From Bromus sterilis (lineage: Eukaryota > Streptophyta > Magnoliopsida > Poales > Poaceae), in NCBI GenBank assembly GCA_950022295.1, contig OX465598.1:68370001-68434000 (forward strand): DNA of 64,000 nt, written 5' to 3'. Every line of letters begins with the position of its first letter. The stretch's first letter is position 1. The translations under genes were made by a program, and so were the position numbers. A model generated the notes under the pieces. That model saw nothing but the letters and a program-made list of their open reading frames with translations. It searched no databases and was not told where the DNA came from. Shown piece after piece: positions 42,757 through 54,048 of the stretch.

Positions 42757-44214
42757 TGATACGTCCCAAACGTATCTATAATTTCTGCTTGCTCCATGCA
42801 TGTTTTGTGTGACTTTGCCATGATTTGCTTGAACTTTCATACACTTTTGAGCATATTTGGACTAATCTATTAACTCAGTGCACCCAGTTGCCAGTTCCTG
42901 TTTTCTGCTGTTTTTGTATTTCAGGTTTTTCCAATAATTAAAGTGCCCAATAAATCCCGGAAAATTATATAAAAAATCAGCATTCTGGAAGCTTCCGCGA
43001 GTCCAAAGGGGGGCCACAGGGCAGCCAGGGGGCAGCCAGGAGGGTGCTTGGCACGGCCCAGCCCCTAGCCGCGCCACCTGCCCTCCTGGCTGGGTCCCAC
43101 ACCCCCTGGTGCCCTACTTTGGCTCCTATTTATTCTCCCGTCACGGAAACCCTGATGGCAGACCCCTTTTCTCCAGAAGCAATTCCGATATCCGCCGCCA
43201 TCGCCATCAAGTTTCGGGGGGACAGAATTCCTGTACCGGCACCCTGCCGGGACGGGGAAGTGCCCCCGGATTCATCTCCATCGCCGTTGCTTCCCTCCTC
43301 CATGAAGCGGGAGTAGTTCCTCCTCGGGGCTGAGGTTTTTCCCAGTAGCTATGTGTTCTTCTCTCTCTCCCATGATGTGATCTTTGTTGTGATAATTGGC
43401 TATGTTAATCTAGGGTGATCCCATGATGTTTCCCCTTCTTCTATGTATTGGATTGATGTACTCAATTGATCTTATCTAGTATAATCCCCGAGACCATGGT
43501 GACAGCTGGTCTATTACACATGGATTAGAAGAATATTTTCATGAGTGATTTCCTCTTTTGTGTGTGGATTGAAGATTGAGAGTCTTTTGGTGCTTGTCTT
43601 TGACTATCCTTTAGATATGTTGTGGTGATTGTGGTACTCTCTTTGGATGGCCGCGGTGACATTGGGAAATCCATAGATTGAGAACTACGAACTCTGAGGT
43701 GTGCTTTTGTAGCTCTACACAATTCTCATCATCTCTTGACCACAAAGGAATGACCTCCGAGTACGTCTACATTGCATGTTTTATGGAAAATATCATGTGA
43801 TTAGACTATGTTAATGTTGTTGGGAGTTGCCACTAGTGAAAGTATGAAGCCTATGCCTTGTTTCCACCATTGCAATACCATTTGCGCTCACGTTTACTAC
43901 TTGTTTGCTTGCTGCAATTTTTATTACAGATTTATATTACCTTGCTTTGCTACACCTATCACCCATATTTTACCATCTCTTCGCCGAACTAGTGCACCTA
44001 TACAACTCCTAGTTGTATTAGGTGTGTTGGGGACACAAGAGACTTTTTGTATCTTAATTGCAGGTTTGCTTGAGAGAGACCATCTTTAACCTCTACTTCC
44101 CTGAGTTCGATAAACCTTAGGTCACCCACTTGAGGGAAATTGTTGTTGTCCTACAAACCTCTGCGCTTGGAGGCCCAACATAGTCTACAAGAATAGAAGC
44201 GTGCGTTAACATCA
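42757..44214 (+). repeat. Element E 3' LTR, complete
   Basis: 1458 bp, TGATACGTCCCAAACG to GTTAACATCA. The first ~200 bp match the U3 start of the A/B/C LTR. From about 43376 the sequence is a different U5 type shared only with the two palindrome arms at 24474-26170. Followed by gcggc (44215-44219). Confidence 0.88.
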
Positions 44215-44219
44215 GCGGC

Positions 44220-45734
44220 TGATACGTCCAAAACGTATCTATAATTTATGCTTGCTCCATATTAAAAGTGCTCCAAAAATTCGGGAAAAATCCAATAAAA
44301 AATCAGCGTAGAAGAAGCTTCGGGAATCACCGAGGGGGGGGGCAGAGGGGACCCACCGGGGCCCAAGGCGCCCTCTCGGCGCGCCCTAGGGCGGGGCCGC
44401 CTGGACCCCTGGTGGCCCCCCTGGCTGCCCCCCTTCGCCTATTTATCCCTCGTGGCGAGAAACCCCCATGACGGGAACCCTTTTTCGCCATCTCTCCATT
44501 GTTCCGCCGCTGCCGCGCTTCCTAGATCGGGAGCACCAGAAGACCTCTTCCCGGCACCCTGCCGAAGGGAGGAACCACCTCCAGGAGCTTCTCCACCACC
44601 ATGGATGCTTCCCGGGTGAACCGTGAGTAGTCCACCTTGGACCATGGGTCTATGATAAGTAGCTATGTGATGTTCTCCTCCCCTCTTTGTTCTTCATGGA
44701 TTAGACCTCCTGAGCTTCCCTACATGATCGAGGCTCATATGTAATATTTCTGTTGTTGCTATGCGGAGTTTGCTGGGATCTGATGGATTATGAGATTGTG
44801 TTTGAGTAATATATTTGATTCTCCTCTTTTATATTTATGTTCTAGAGTAATTCTTGCGTGTTCTCCGTTGCTATTTATTGCTTTGGCCAAGTAGTAGGTA
44901 GTGGCTCCAAGAGGGAGCGTTATGCATGATTGTGGATTCATGCCCCTTGATGACTAGCTTGAGTGACAGAAACATGAGTCTAGGGGATGTGTTGTTGTCA
45001 CAAGGGGGAAAACAACAGTGTTTGTACTTGCGGGTGCAAGGATTGTTTACTTTACGCAAAGTTCTTTAATGCAGTTGTCCGTTGCTTTGAGTTTACACTT
45101 TGAGTGGGATTCGCAACTTAATACCAGCGAGATGTTTTGGATAGATATCTCAAGGTGGATGATTAGTAGGTAGATGCAGATGGATTTCGGTCTACTTGTC
45201 TTGGTGTACCGCCCATGCTTTTGAGCCTCTTCCTTTCTTCATAGCATAATAAGCATTGGTTTGCGCACATAATCCTGTCAATTGCCCAGCTGTAATTTGT
45301 TTACCTCGCATGTCTATTTTATCGTCTTTTGGGAGAGAGACATCACTAGTGAACATCATAGGACCCCGGTCCATATTTCCAATACTTTTTACACCCACTA
45401 TCAATTTACTGCTTTATTTACTTTTCCGTTGCTATCACTATCATTATTATCCCGTGCGTTTTATCCTTTGTAAACAACAAGGCTGGAGGAATTGACAACT
45501 CCTCTGTACTCGTTGGGAAGCAAAGTTATTTGCTGTGTGTGCAGGTCCTGGTCAAGGAAGCAACTTTTGTCTTAAAACGGTGCCATTGTTTCCTTGCCAC
45601 CTACTTATCGTTGTTGGAGTCCTACTGGTTCGATACTTAAACCTTAGCATCTTTGCTAAGGGAAACTTGTTGTTGTCTACATCTCAACCTTCCACTTTGG
45701 GTAACCAACGAGGGGGCGTTAATTCGTATCATCA
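44220..45734 (+). repeat. Element C 5' LTR
   Basis: 1515 bp, TGATACGTCCAAAACG to GTATCATCA. Compared with element B it lacks about 150 bp after 44260, joining GCTCCAT to ATTAAAAGTGC, so part of U3 is deleted. It starts immediately after the gcggc flank of element E. The last ~200 bp differ from B (extra segment around 45545-45640), a subfamily difference shared with the 3' LTR at 63905-64000. Confidence 0.85.
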
Positions 45735-45745
45735 AAAGCAATTTC

Positions 45746-45763
45746 TGGCGCCGTTGCCGGGGA
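45746..45763 (+). promoter_or_regulatory. Primer binding site, tRNA-Asp type (element C)
   Basis: TGGCGCCGTTGCCGGGGA, 11 bases after the LTR end. Confidence 0.9.
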
Positions 45764-45904
45764 CTCCACTCTTCAAGATAGGGGAGTTGCACACTATCTT
45801 TTATCTTTGCTTTTTAGTCTTGTTAGTTTACCTTTCAGTTTTTGCTTTAGTGTCCTTTATCAAAAATCAAAAAAAAGTATTTCTAGTTCCTTACTTACCA
45901 ATCA

Positions 45905-46861
45905 ATGTTTGACTTCTTTGAAACCAGATCTTATTGGCCTGGAGGATTCACCAAGGATCAACAAAAGTGGTACAAGGAACACCGCTTGTCTCAAAAGGGA
46001 TACACTTATGGAAACAAACACACCAGTTGTATGAGTATGCTAGAAACTTGTGCTCAATATATAATATATCTTTCTGCAGGGATGAATCTTGTTGCTTTAT
46101 GAGGCACAAACACCATTCTTTCCAATGTGAGTACAATGATGATGAAACCTTAGCTTCTTATGCTAACTATGCTTTTTATGATGTAGAGACAATAGAAGAA
46201 TTTGTTGCTTATAAGGGTGCCTATGAAATTACATATCTTCTTAGAAATATTAATGATGCCCCTTACAAATCTGAGAGTCTTGCTATACTTAACCATTGTT
46301 TGGAAAATTATGATGCAAATTATTATATTACTGATCATCTTGAGAGAATCTCTTCCCCAAAGGAAGAGACTAATGTTTTGCAGGACTCTATGAAAGAAGA
46401 AATTGATGAAACCGAAAGCTCCTTGGATGAAAAAGAGGAGGAGAGTGACGAACAAAAGGAGGAAGAATGGAGTCATCCATGTATACCTTCTAATGAGAGT
46501 AACTCTTTGAATCGTACCTTATATGAGTGTTATGATCCTATGGATTCTTTTGAAATATCCTTTTTGATGAAGTTGATGTCTTCTATGCTTATGGCCATGA
46601 TGCCACTATGGATGATGCTTACGGAGATGAACTTTCTATAGTTCCTCATGTTAAGCATGAAATTGTTGCTATTGCACCCACACTTGATTTTCCTATTATC
46701 CTTTCGAAATCTCCAAATATTCCGGAGAGTTTTTCCTTATTAAACGTCAATGTGACGGGTTGCATTTATCTTATGATCCTAAAGACCGTGTTGAAAACTA
46801 TACACGTGTGCTTGCAGGTCAAGAACAACATAATTTATGTGATAGTTATATTCTTGATGTT
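45905..46861 (+). pseudogene. Acidic protein of non-autonomous element C (broken ORF)
   Basis: ATG 45905 opens a short frame (MFDFFETRSYWPGGFTKDQQ) that stops at 46102. An overlapping frame, entered by a frameshift, holds FCRDESCCFMRHKHHSFQC (a possible Cys/His zinc site) and continues from Met 46099 to 46641 with the acidic centre ESSLDEKEEESDEQ. A one-base difference from B near 46560 shifts it out of frame; the original frame can be followed at 46608 (DDAYGDELSIVPHVKHE). Element H is inserted at 46861. The tail is displaced to 59365 onward. The function is unknown; it is homologous to element B 13212-14264. Confidence 0.5.
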
Positions 46862-48948
46862 TGTCAGAACCCTCTGTTAGGTAATGTGCTAGGATCAAGT
46901 AACCTTGCATCATGTCAAATTTTTTCAAAGGAAATCAACTTCAAAATCAAAATGGGAGAAGGAACACCCCCCAGATGATTAATTCAAAAGGCCAGATAAA
47001 AATCTTCTCCAAAAATTCATGTTAGATTTTTGAAAAGTCTTATAAATGAGTGTGATCACCTATCAAGTGATGTGGGACCCACCCCATGCTCATAGATTTT
47101 TCAAATATTCAAACAGTGCCTTGGAATTAAAGAAATACCCCTATTTGATTTAAAATTCAAATCATTTGAATTTTAAAAATGTTGAAAGTTTATGAGTGGC
47201 TAGTCTATACTATTATGAGGCCACATAAAAGTTTTCAGCATTTAATAAAATGTTTACCTATTTATTTTAGCTAAACAGAACAAATGTCAGAAGAGAAAAC
47301 AGAAAGAAAAAGAAAACAGGAAAGTGGCCCGCTTATCTGGGCCACCCCGGCCCAACTCACCTCTCCCGTAGCCCAGCCCGCGAAACCCCCTTTACGTCTT
47401 CCACCCCGCGCTGCCAAGCAGCTCGGTGGCGAGGCGCCGACGCCGTGGACGCCACCGCGACGCCTTCGAGCGTCCAGGCCCCCCCCCCCGAGCTTATCTC
47501 TTCATCCAGACGCATCCTGGAGCCGCCCTGCTTCATTCCCCCCCCCCCTCCAGGAACACCTCCCCTTCCTCTCTCGCCCGATTCATCGCCGCCCGAGGAA
47601 CACGCCGGAGCGCCGTCGAGCACACGCGTGGCCATTGACGCCTAGAAGCCCCAAGACTGTGTCCAAGCGCTTCGTCGTCGTCGTCTTCACCGACTTGCAG
47701 AAGGAATCGAGCCCGGAGCCCACGTAGACGTCGGATTCTTCCTCGAGTTCCCGCCGGCCGCCGTGAAGGACTTCGTCAATTCCGCCGCCGTTGAGCCACC
47801 CCAGCCCTCGCCACCACCTCTACTGAGTTCCTGGTGAGCTCGGGTTCGAAACCCCTCTCTTCTCCCCCTGGATTACTCACTCTAGCGGGATCCGCCATGG
47901 TAGCCGAAGCTCCTCGCCGCCGGGATCAATGGAGACGTCCACCGTCAAGTAATCGAGCCTCCCATGTTGTCCAACGTGTTCCCCGTGCTCTTCCTCGTCG
48001 AACCAGCCTAGCCCCGCATCAAGTCGTGCCCTGGAACGGAATCTCGATCACGGCCGTAGCTAGGTCGCCGCAAAAGTTGACGCCGGCGAGCGTACGGTGC
48101 ACCCCAGTGCTTGGTTTTGGTCCCGTTCGACGCGCGCGAGTAAGAGCTTCAAGATGGTGGTCTTCGCGCTCCAAATGACGGCCGGAATAGTGATCCCGTG
48201 CAGCGCCGCCGCGACTCCAGTCGCCGGCATTTAGCCGCCGGTGGATTAGCCCCTAAGCACTTGGCTAATGACCCCCTGGGTCACTGACCAGTGGGCCCAG
48301 TGGCTTAATTAAGCCACTGGATTAATTTAACCCACGGGTTAGTTAACCCAGTCACTGACAAGGTGACCCCACATGTCAGCCCCCCCCCCTGACGTCAGCA
48401 CTTGCGCAATAAATCAGTTAAATGAATTTCCAGAGATTATTTGAATTAAAAGAATTCCAGAAAATCCAGAAAATACCCCAAACTTTGGAAATTCATAGAA
48501 AATTCATATTAACTCCAAATTGGACAAATAATATATGAAAAATGATCAGGAGAAAATTATCTTTCCAAATATGCAACTTTCAACTCTGTTTGAGTTGAAT
48601 TTAAAATGTGATCAGTAGCATTTGCTATTTGATTTAAATGGAATTAAATCAAATTCAAATCAAATATTTTTGCAACTTGAACCATGGCAACATGCTACAT
48701 TTCAATCACACATCAGAGGCATATCATACACATTTGAAGTTGTTTCAAAATGATCAAACTATATCACATATAACTTGGTTAATGTTGAATTCAAATGTGG
48801 AGTTTGAATTTGCAATTCAATTTGCAATATACTCCATTTAAATGGAATGATCAACACATCAGTACCATGAACATCACCCTTTCAATATTATTCATGTGAT
48901 TGTGCATTGTACATTCTGTTGATCATATGATTGTCATGTTGCTGATAG

Positions 48949-49014
48949 ACGTGGAGCCGGAGCCCGAGGTCACCCCCTACGTTGAAGACCCCGAACCCGA
49001 ACCTCGTCAGCAAG
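48949..49014 (+). other. Exon-like acidic block in the H 5' LTR
   Basis: Encodes VEPEPEVTPYVEDPEPEPRQ in a frame bounded by GATAG at the left and AAG before GCAAGC at the right, a GC-type donor pattern. Joined at the AG before 50158 the frame stays open into DATDPEGGFFIELDD and a stop. The identical arrangement is in the 3' LTR (57376-57441 and 58583-58632). The upstream exon and the product are unknown. Confidence 0.4.
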
Positions 49015-50157
49015 GCAAGCAAACCCCCATTGATCATGTCGATAAAATCCCACTTCCCTCTCATGTCTCGCTTATGCATTGTTTAGGATGATCACCATGA
49101 TTCGCTTCTACCGCATAGATGAACCCATTCCTTTGCATGACCAATCATTTTGTCACAGTAGTAAGCAAACCACAATCCTAGCAAATGTAGGAGTTGTTTG
49201 ATATCATGTGGCCCCTGCAATGTTATCGCTTATTGCATGCTTAGTATGATACCATGTTGTACTGTGATGTGAGTCGGGATGGGAATGATCACGTTGATGA
49301 TGGTAGAAAAGTGTTGGTGAATCGACCCTAATACAAGGTGAACGATGAGAGGCTGTGTAGGAGTACACAGTGGGTTGTCTCGTTGAACACCGCCCTAGTA
49401 CGAGTTCTTGTGTGGTGATCCAAGATGAAGAGTACAACCACACATTGGGCTCACTGGCCCCTCTCAATTTACTAACTCATCCCTTTCGATGTCCAGATGT
49501 CGCAATAGTTCAGAGTTCTGGTAGGTCTGTGGCCTGGATGCTAAGTGAGAGAACGGCTCATCCGAGACCGGCTTATGCACCACGCACACATCACTTGGGT
49601 CCACTTCGGTAAACCGGCCGGGTTCACGATTGTGGTAACCAACCCAAGTAGGCGGCTTTCTCGGACTAGATCGGCTATGAGGTAACAGTTGTGGTAAGCA
49701 TCCTCGCTGGCACCCCTTGAATGGTGTCGAGATCAAAGGTGGTAAATGATGATCATGTGTGTGTAGCGGTACACCCTTGCAAGGTTAACAAAACTATTCG
49801 AATAGCCGCGTCCGCGGTTATGGACTGCTTGGAAAGCTTAGCTTGATTATTAGATAACTTGAATCGGATACTTCTAAAACACACCAAGATAAGTGTGAGT
49901 GCTATGGCGTGCTTTCTCGTGGGGAAGTCGAGGAAGGCACCATAGTAGTGTATTGGTTGGAGAAAGTAGTGGACTCGTGTACGCTTCTTACCTCAAGTCT
50001 GGTACTCGTAGTTCAGGATTAGCCAAGTCAAAGCTGGCACTTCTGCAAGTGAACCCCACCTCCCTTTACCTTGACACATATGCATGAGTAGTATAGTTCC
50101 TATGTAAGTCTTGCTGAGTACGACTTTGTACTCACATTTGCTTAATCTATGTTTTAG

Positions 50158-50207
50158 ATGATGCCACTGACCCCGAAGGTGGCTTCTTCATCGAGCTGGA
50201 CGACTGA
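50158..50207 (+). other. Second exon-like block in the H 5' LTR
   Basis: Preceded by a pyrimidine-rich CTATGTTTTAG acceptor. It reads DATDPEGGFFIELDD then TGA at 50205. It is in phase with 48949-49014 if the intron 49015-50157 is removed. About 190 bases later the sequence has TAAATAACATG, a possible polyadenylation region. Confidence 0.4.
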
Positions 50208-50938
50208 AGACCAACTAGTCTAGTCCCAGTCAGACGACTGGTTCCCTCGTGGAGGGCTTTGTGTTTAAATAAGGCTTCTTAAGCCATTTGTTAAACTTGT
50301 CTGTACTCAGACATAATTTGCTTCCGACTGTGTTGTAATGTTGGATCACATGTATGTGATCTCTGTTTGTACTCTATAAGAGTTATAAATAACATGTACA
50401 CTTTGTAGAGAATTGCAATGGTACCTGCTGTTCATACAAAGCATGTGTGCTGCGTGTATGTTTATAACATGCATGTCTTTGTATGGGTTTTCGAGACCTT
50501 AGTTGTGTTCTGGCTGGCGGTCTTTCATACACCAAGTGGCCCTTAGATGTGCGTAGCTTGGGGCATCGCGATGCGATTGCTCGAGACTCCGTCTCGTGCA
50601 CACTTTGTGGTATGATCGAGCCCTCCCTAGACCCCGACTAAGTGATCGGGCTGGAGTAAGTCTATGTAAGAGTTTTGAGATAGTCGGTAGTATGGTTGAG
50701 GCGACTTGTCTTTGAATATGGGAGTTCACCACCCATATCATTTGACTTGTGTGCGGACGATGAGGACCCATCTCAGTTGATCATCCGGCCTGGATGGGAT
50801 GCCCCTCACGTACGATGCTTTCCGAGAATGTTCAGTGCTTGGCCTTGTCTGCTTAGACAAGTGGGTGCGGTTCTCGGCTCTCCATATGACTATGTCTTAA
50901 CTGTACTTGCATACGCTAACCCCGGGTCCCGACAGACT

Positions 50939-50950
50939 TGGTATCAGAGC
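50939..50950 (+). promoter_or_regulatory. Primer binding site, initiator tRNA-Met (element H)
   Basis: TGGTATCAGAGC, four bases after the LTR end, complementary to the 3' end of plant initiator tRNA-Met. Confidence 0.9.
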
Positions 50951-51354
50951 AGGACTGACTGTAGGACTAGTAGCCTTGGCCGAAGTTGAGTCTAGCCTTC
51001 TATAGTTATATAGTTACTCTGGGTATATAAGGGGACAACGTAAGGCTTCTTTTTTTCTCCTTACCCCCTTCGTTCTGAGTTCTGGGTCACCCTTATCTTA
51101 TTCTACGGGAAGATAGGACTAGGCTCTCCTCTGTCTGATTAGAACATCTCGTTGTTTGCTTCCTCATAGCCGTAGGAACGTTGTGATCGATTTGTTAGAA
51201 TGGTTATGCTCCCTGTTTTGTTACATCGTATGTAAGTGTTGTTTCCGTGTTGTAAGAAATTTTCTTTTTCTTGCAATTACAGTCGTTATGCTGTCCGAGT
51301 CATTCCAGGTTTATCTCATAATCTGATGCATTTGCAAACTCCTTTCTGTTTCAG
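50951..51354 (+). other. Element H leader
   Basis: Untranslated leader between primer site and the extra ORF. It ends CCTTTCTGTTTCAG directly before ATG 51355, a good splice-acceptor pattern. Confidence 0.5.
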
Positions 51355-52134
51355 ATGGCAGATCTTCCCCCTCGACAGATTGTTCGTTTGACCAGGTGCC
51401 TCGGTGTGCGTGGCCATCCCGCCACGTTGATCGAGATGATGTCCTATGTGGGATATTGATGGTACCCTGAGTATACCGTCGAGGAGCAGTTTCACGACTT
51501 CAACCAGACGCAGTTCCACTGCATCGTCAGGATCTACCCGCACCACGTTGGAGTCACTCAGCCTATCCACTTTGGACATGGCATTGGCGTTACCGAGAAC
51601 ATGGCTGTGCAGGATGTTGCATACTCATGTATGACACTGCTGAGAGAGGAGCACACTTTGCTGAGAGAGACTTCTTTCCGCTATATCCCTGCTGCACTTC
51701 CAGGAGAAGAGGGATATTACACCGGACTCTACTCAGATCACTCTGCAGAGGATCCCGCACTTCAGATGACTGCTAGGTTTGCTAGTGACAGAGATCGTGA
51801 TGCACGCGCTCTCCGTTTTGAGCTCCATGCTACTCGTGTTCGTCTGTACCGAGCACTGACACTTTTGGCACCCTTTGTGAGCGTGGGATCAGTTGAGCAT
51901 GATGCGATCTACCCAGTGAGGACTCAGATGCCTTCTCGAGTTGCTTGGCCCGAGATTGGAGGCATTTTTCCACCCCGTGGTCCTTTGCTTCCACCCTACG
52001 CTGGACCTAGGCCCCATCCTTGCCCAAATGGATATCAGGGTCCACAAGCCTCCGTGTTTTCCGATGGTCACCTCCAGCTACCGGGATACGCGGGTAACTT
52101 TTATGAGGACTACTATGGAGATGGAGATGAGTGA
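51355..52134 (+). pseudogene. Extra ORF before gag in element H
   Basis: 260 codons including the stop, ATG 51355 (MADLPPRQIVRLTRCLGVRG), one in-frame TGA at 51457 and stop at 52132. The rest is open: EEQFHDFNQTQFHCIVRIYP, a charged helix-like part (ARFASDRDRDARALRFELHA), a proline-rich end (PPRGPLLPPYAGPRPHP) and an acidic terminus YEDYYGDGDE. I do not recognise a domain. Extra ORFs upstream of gag are reported for some plant Ty3/Gypsy elements. It precedes gag by 331 bases. Its length, codon continuity and the splice-like acceptor argue that it was a real gene. Confidence 0.6.
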
Positions 52135-52465
52135 GACCGCCTGTGGTCTTACTTAGTGATGATGTAGTAGTATCTTAGTATATTGTAAGCAAGGTGTCTA
52201 AGTTCCAGAGGCTTAGATAAATAATGTATAGGAAGTCAGAGTGCCTCTGAAGGATGTATCATCTTCATCACGTTTGTATTAGCTTGGTGCTTGTACTAAA
52301 ACGATGTATGGTTTGTATGACAGCTTGTGAATATATGGCTTGTATGCTTTATCACCATGTTGTCAAGATGATTACTTCCTTTGCTCTGTAACCCTTCCAG
52401 TACTTCAATACCTTGTTTAGACTCTTCAAATCAACTCTATTTGACTTTGGTTTTTCACCTTCAGG
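52135..52465 (+). other. Spacer between extra ORF and gag
   Basis: Non-coding, AT-rich. It ends TTTTTCACCTTCAGG directly before the gag ATG, another acceptor-like sequence. Confidence 0.5.
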
Positions 52466-52990
52466 ATGTCTCAAGGAACCCGTGGCCAGGTTGGTCGTAA
52501 CCAAGGTCGTGGGAATGACCAGGAGGAAGGCAACCTTCCACCCCCACCCACGATGGCACAAGTTCTGATGGAGGTCGAGAGGAACCGCCGAGACTCTCAC
52601 CATCTGTTGGAAGTCATTGCTCGCAACACCACTCAGCAGCGCAATGAGTTGGTGTCCCTGAACGACTTCATCCGACTTCATCCCCCGGTTTTTAGTTACT
52701 CCACCGAGCCCCTTGACGCCGATGACTGGCTTCGCAACATCGAGAGGAAGCTCCAATCAGGCCGTGTTGCAACTGGTGACAAGGTCAGCTATGCCACCTA
52801 TCACCTCGAAGGTGCAGCTAGCTCTTGGTGGGAGAACTTTCTGAATATGCGCCCCGTTGGACCACCTGCATCTTGGGAGGGATTCTGCACGTCCTTCCGC
52901 GAGCACCACATTCCCAAAGGTCTCATGGACCGCAAGCGTGGGGAGTTCTGCAACCTCACTCAAGGCAGAAGGACCGTAGACTGGTATTGA
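52466..52990 (+). pseudogene. Element H gag, truncated
   Basis: 174 codons from ATG 52466 (MSQGTRGQVGRNQGRG). The retrotransposon gag core is visible: PVFSYSTEPLDADDWLRNIE, ATYHLEGAASSWWENFLNM and FREHHIPKGLMDRKRGEF. It breaks off at GRRTVDWY followed by TGA at 52988, where a deletion joins it to RT. The CCHC zinc knuckle and protease are lost. Confidence 0.85.
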
Positions 52991-53247
52991 TGAAACTTAG
53001 AGAGCATCGCCTGTATGCTAAATTCTCCAAGTGTGAATTTTGGCTACCAGAAGTGACCTACTTAGGCCACGTGATTTCTGCAAAAGGCATTGCTGTGAAT
53101 CCCGAGAGAGTTCAGGCCGTCCTTGACTGGACTCCATCTGAATCGGTTAAGCAAGTTAGGAGTTTTCTTGGCCTAGCCAGCTATTGCCGTCGCTTCGTCG
53201 AGAACTTTTCTAAAGTTGCAAAGCCTCTAACTGAACTCCTCAAGTAA
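52991..53247 (+). pseudogene. Element H RT, thumb/connection fragment
   Basis: Frame starting at the deletion: MKLREHRLYAKFSKCEFWLP, VTYLGHVISAKGI and RSFLGLASYCRRFVENFSK to a TAA at 53245. The catalytic palm is missing, so this RT cannot work. The frame differs from that of gag. Confidence 0.85.
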
Positions 53248-54048
53248 GATAAGAAATTCCTATGGACTCCCAAGTGCGAGGAAATCTTTCAAGAGCTAAA
53301 AAGAAGATTGACTTCTGCACCCGTACTTGCACCTCCAGACACCAAAAAGGATTTCGAGATCTATTGTGACGCATCACGGCAAGGGTTAGGATGCATACTT
53401 CTGCAAGATCGACATGTGGTAGCTTATGCTTCACGCCAATTGCGGCCACATGAAGAGAACTATCCTACCCATGACCTTGAACTCGCTGCCGTAGTTCATG
53501 CTCTAACAACTTGGCGACATTACCTCCTTGGTAATCGTTGTGAGATTTATTCCGACCACCAAAGCCTCAAATACATTTTCACCCAGCCAGATCTTAATCT
53601 CAGGCAAAGACGCTGGATTGAGTTGATAAAAGATTACGACGTAGTAATTTCTTACACCCCAGGCAAAGCCAATGTCATGGCTGATGCACTAAGTCGTAAG
53701 TCGTATTGTAACAACCTCATGTTACAACAGTATCAACCACTTCTTCATGAGGACTTTCGCAAGCTCAATCTTGAGATTGTTCCTCATGGCTATATTTCTA
53801 CCTTGGTGGCGAAACCAACTCTTGAGGATCAAATTATAGTTGCCCAAAGGCGTGCACGAGGTGTTCGCCGGATCAAGGAGAACATTGCTAGCGGAGTTGC
53901 TAAATGTTTCTCCACAGATAGCAAAGGAACGGTATTCTTTGAAAATCGTTTGGTAGTACCTAAGAATAAGGAACTAAGGCAACTCATCATCAAGGCAGCC
54001 CATGACACACCCCTCTCAATTCATCCCGGTAGCACAAAAATGTACTGA
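53248..54048 (+). pseudogene. Element H RNase H and start of integrase
   Basis: Same frame as the RT fragment after the TAA. RNase H motifs YCDASRQGLGCILLQ, HDLELAAVVHALTTW and IYSDHQSLKYI are complete. The region ends with the His half of the integrase finger (HDTPLSIHPGSTKMY) and a TGA at 54046. Confidence 0.85.

Larger units (their letters stand above)
24474..44214 (+). mobile_element. Element E: non-autonomous element with inverted 5' LTR
   Basis: A plus-strand element inserted in F. From left to right: inverted LTR arm 24474-25317, short spacer, U5 part of the 5' LTR to 26170, tRNA-Asp primer site, an acidic ORF (split by element D), non-coding 3' half, PPT 42743-42756 and full 3' LTR 42757-44214. 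Flanking 5-mers are gcgga (left) and gcggc (right), one mismatch. No pol genes. The internal 3' half closely matches A and C, but the U5 half of the LTR is unrelated to theirs. Confidence 0.75.
46862..50934 (+). repeat. Element H 5' LTR
   Basis: TGTCAGAACCCTC to GGGTCCCGACA. Contents from left: AT-rich U3; GC-rich segment 47330-48260 with long but unsupported open frames; a 24-bp perfect palindrome at 48297-48320; AT-rich stretch to 48950; two exon-like blocks (48949-49014 and 50158-50207). Only small differences from the 3' LTR are visible, for example around 46920 (T run against A run). Confidence 0.92.

Noticed and set aside
47284..48178. Open frames of 60-147 codons in the GC-rich part of the H LTR, repeated at 55714-56154
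   Set aside because: Proline/arginine/serine-rich products in several frames, differing by frame between the two LTR copies; no domain and no support as a gene.
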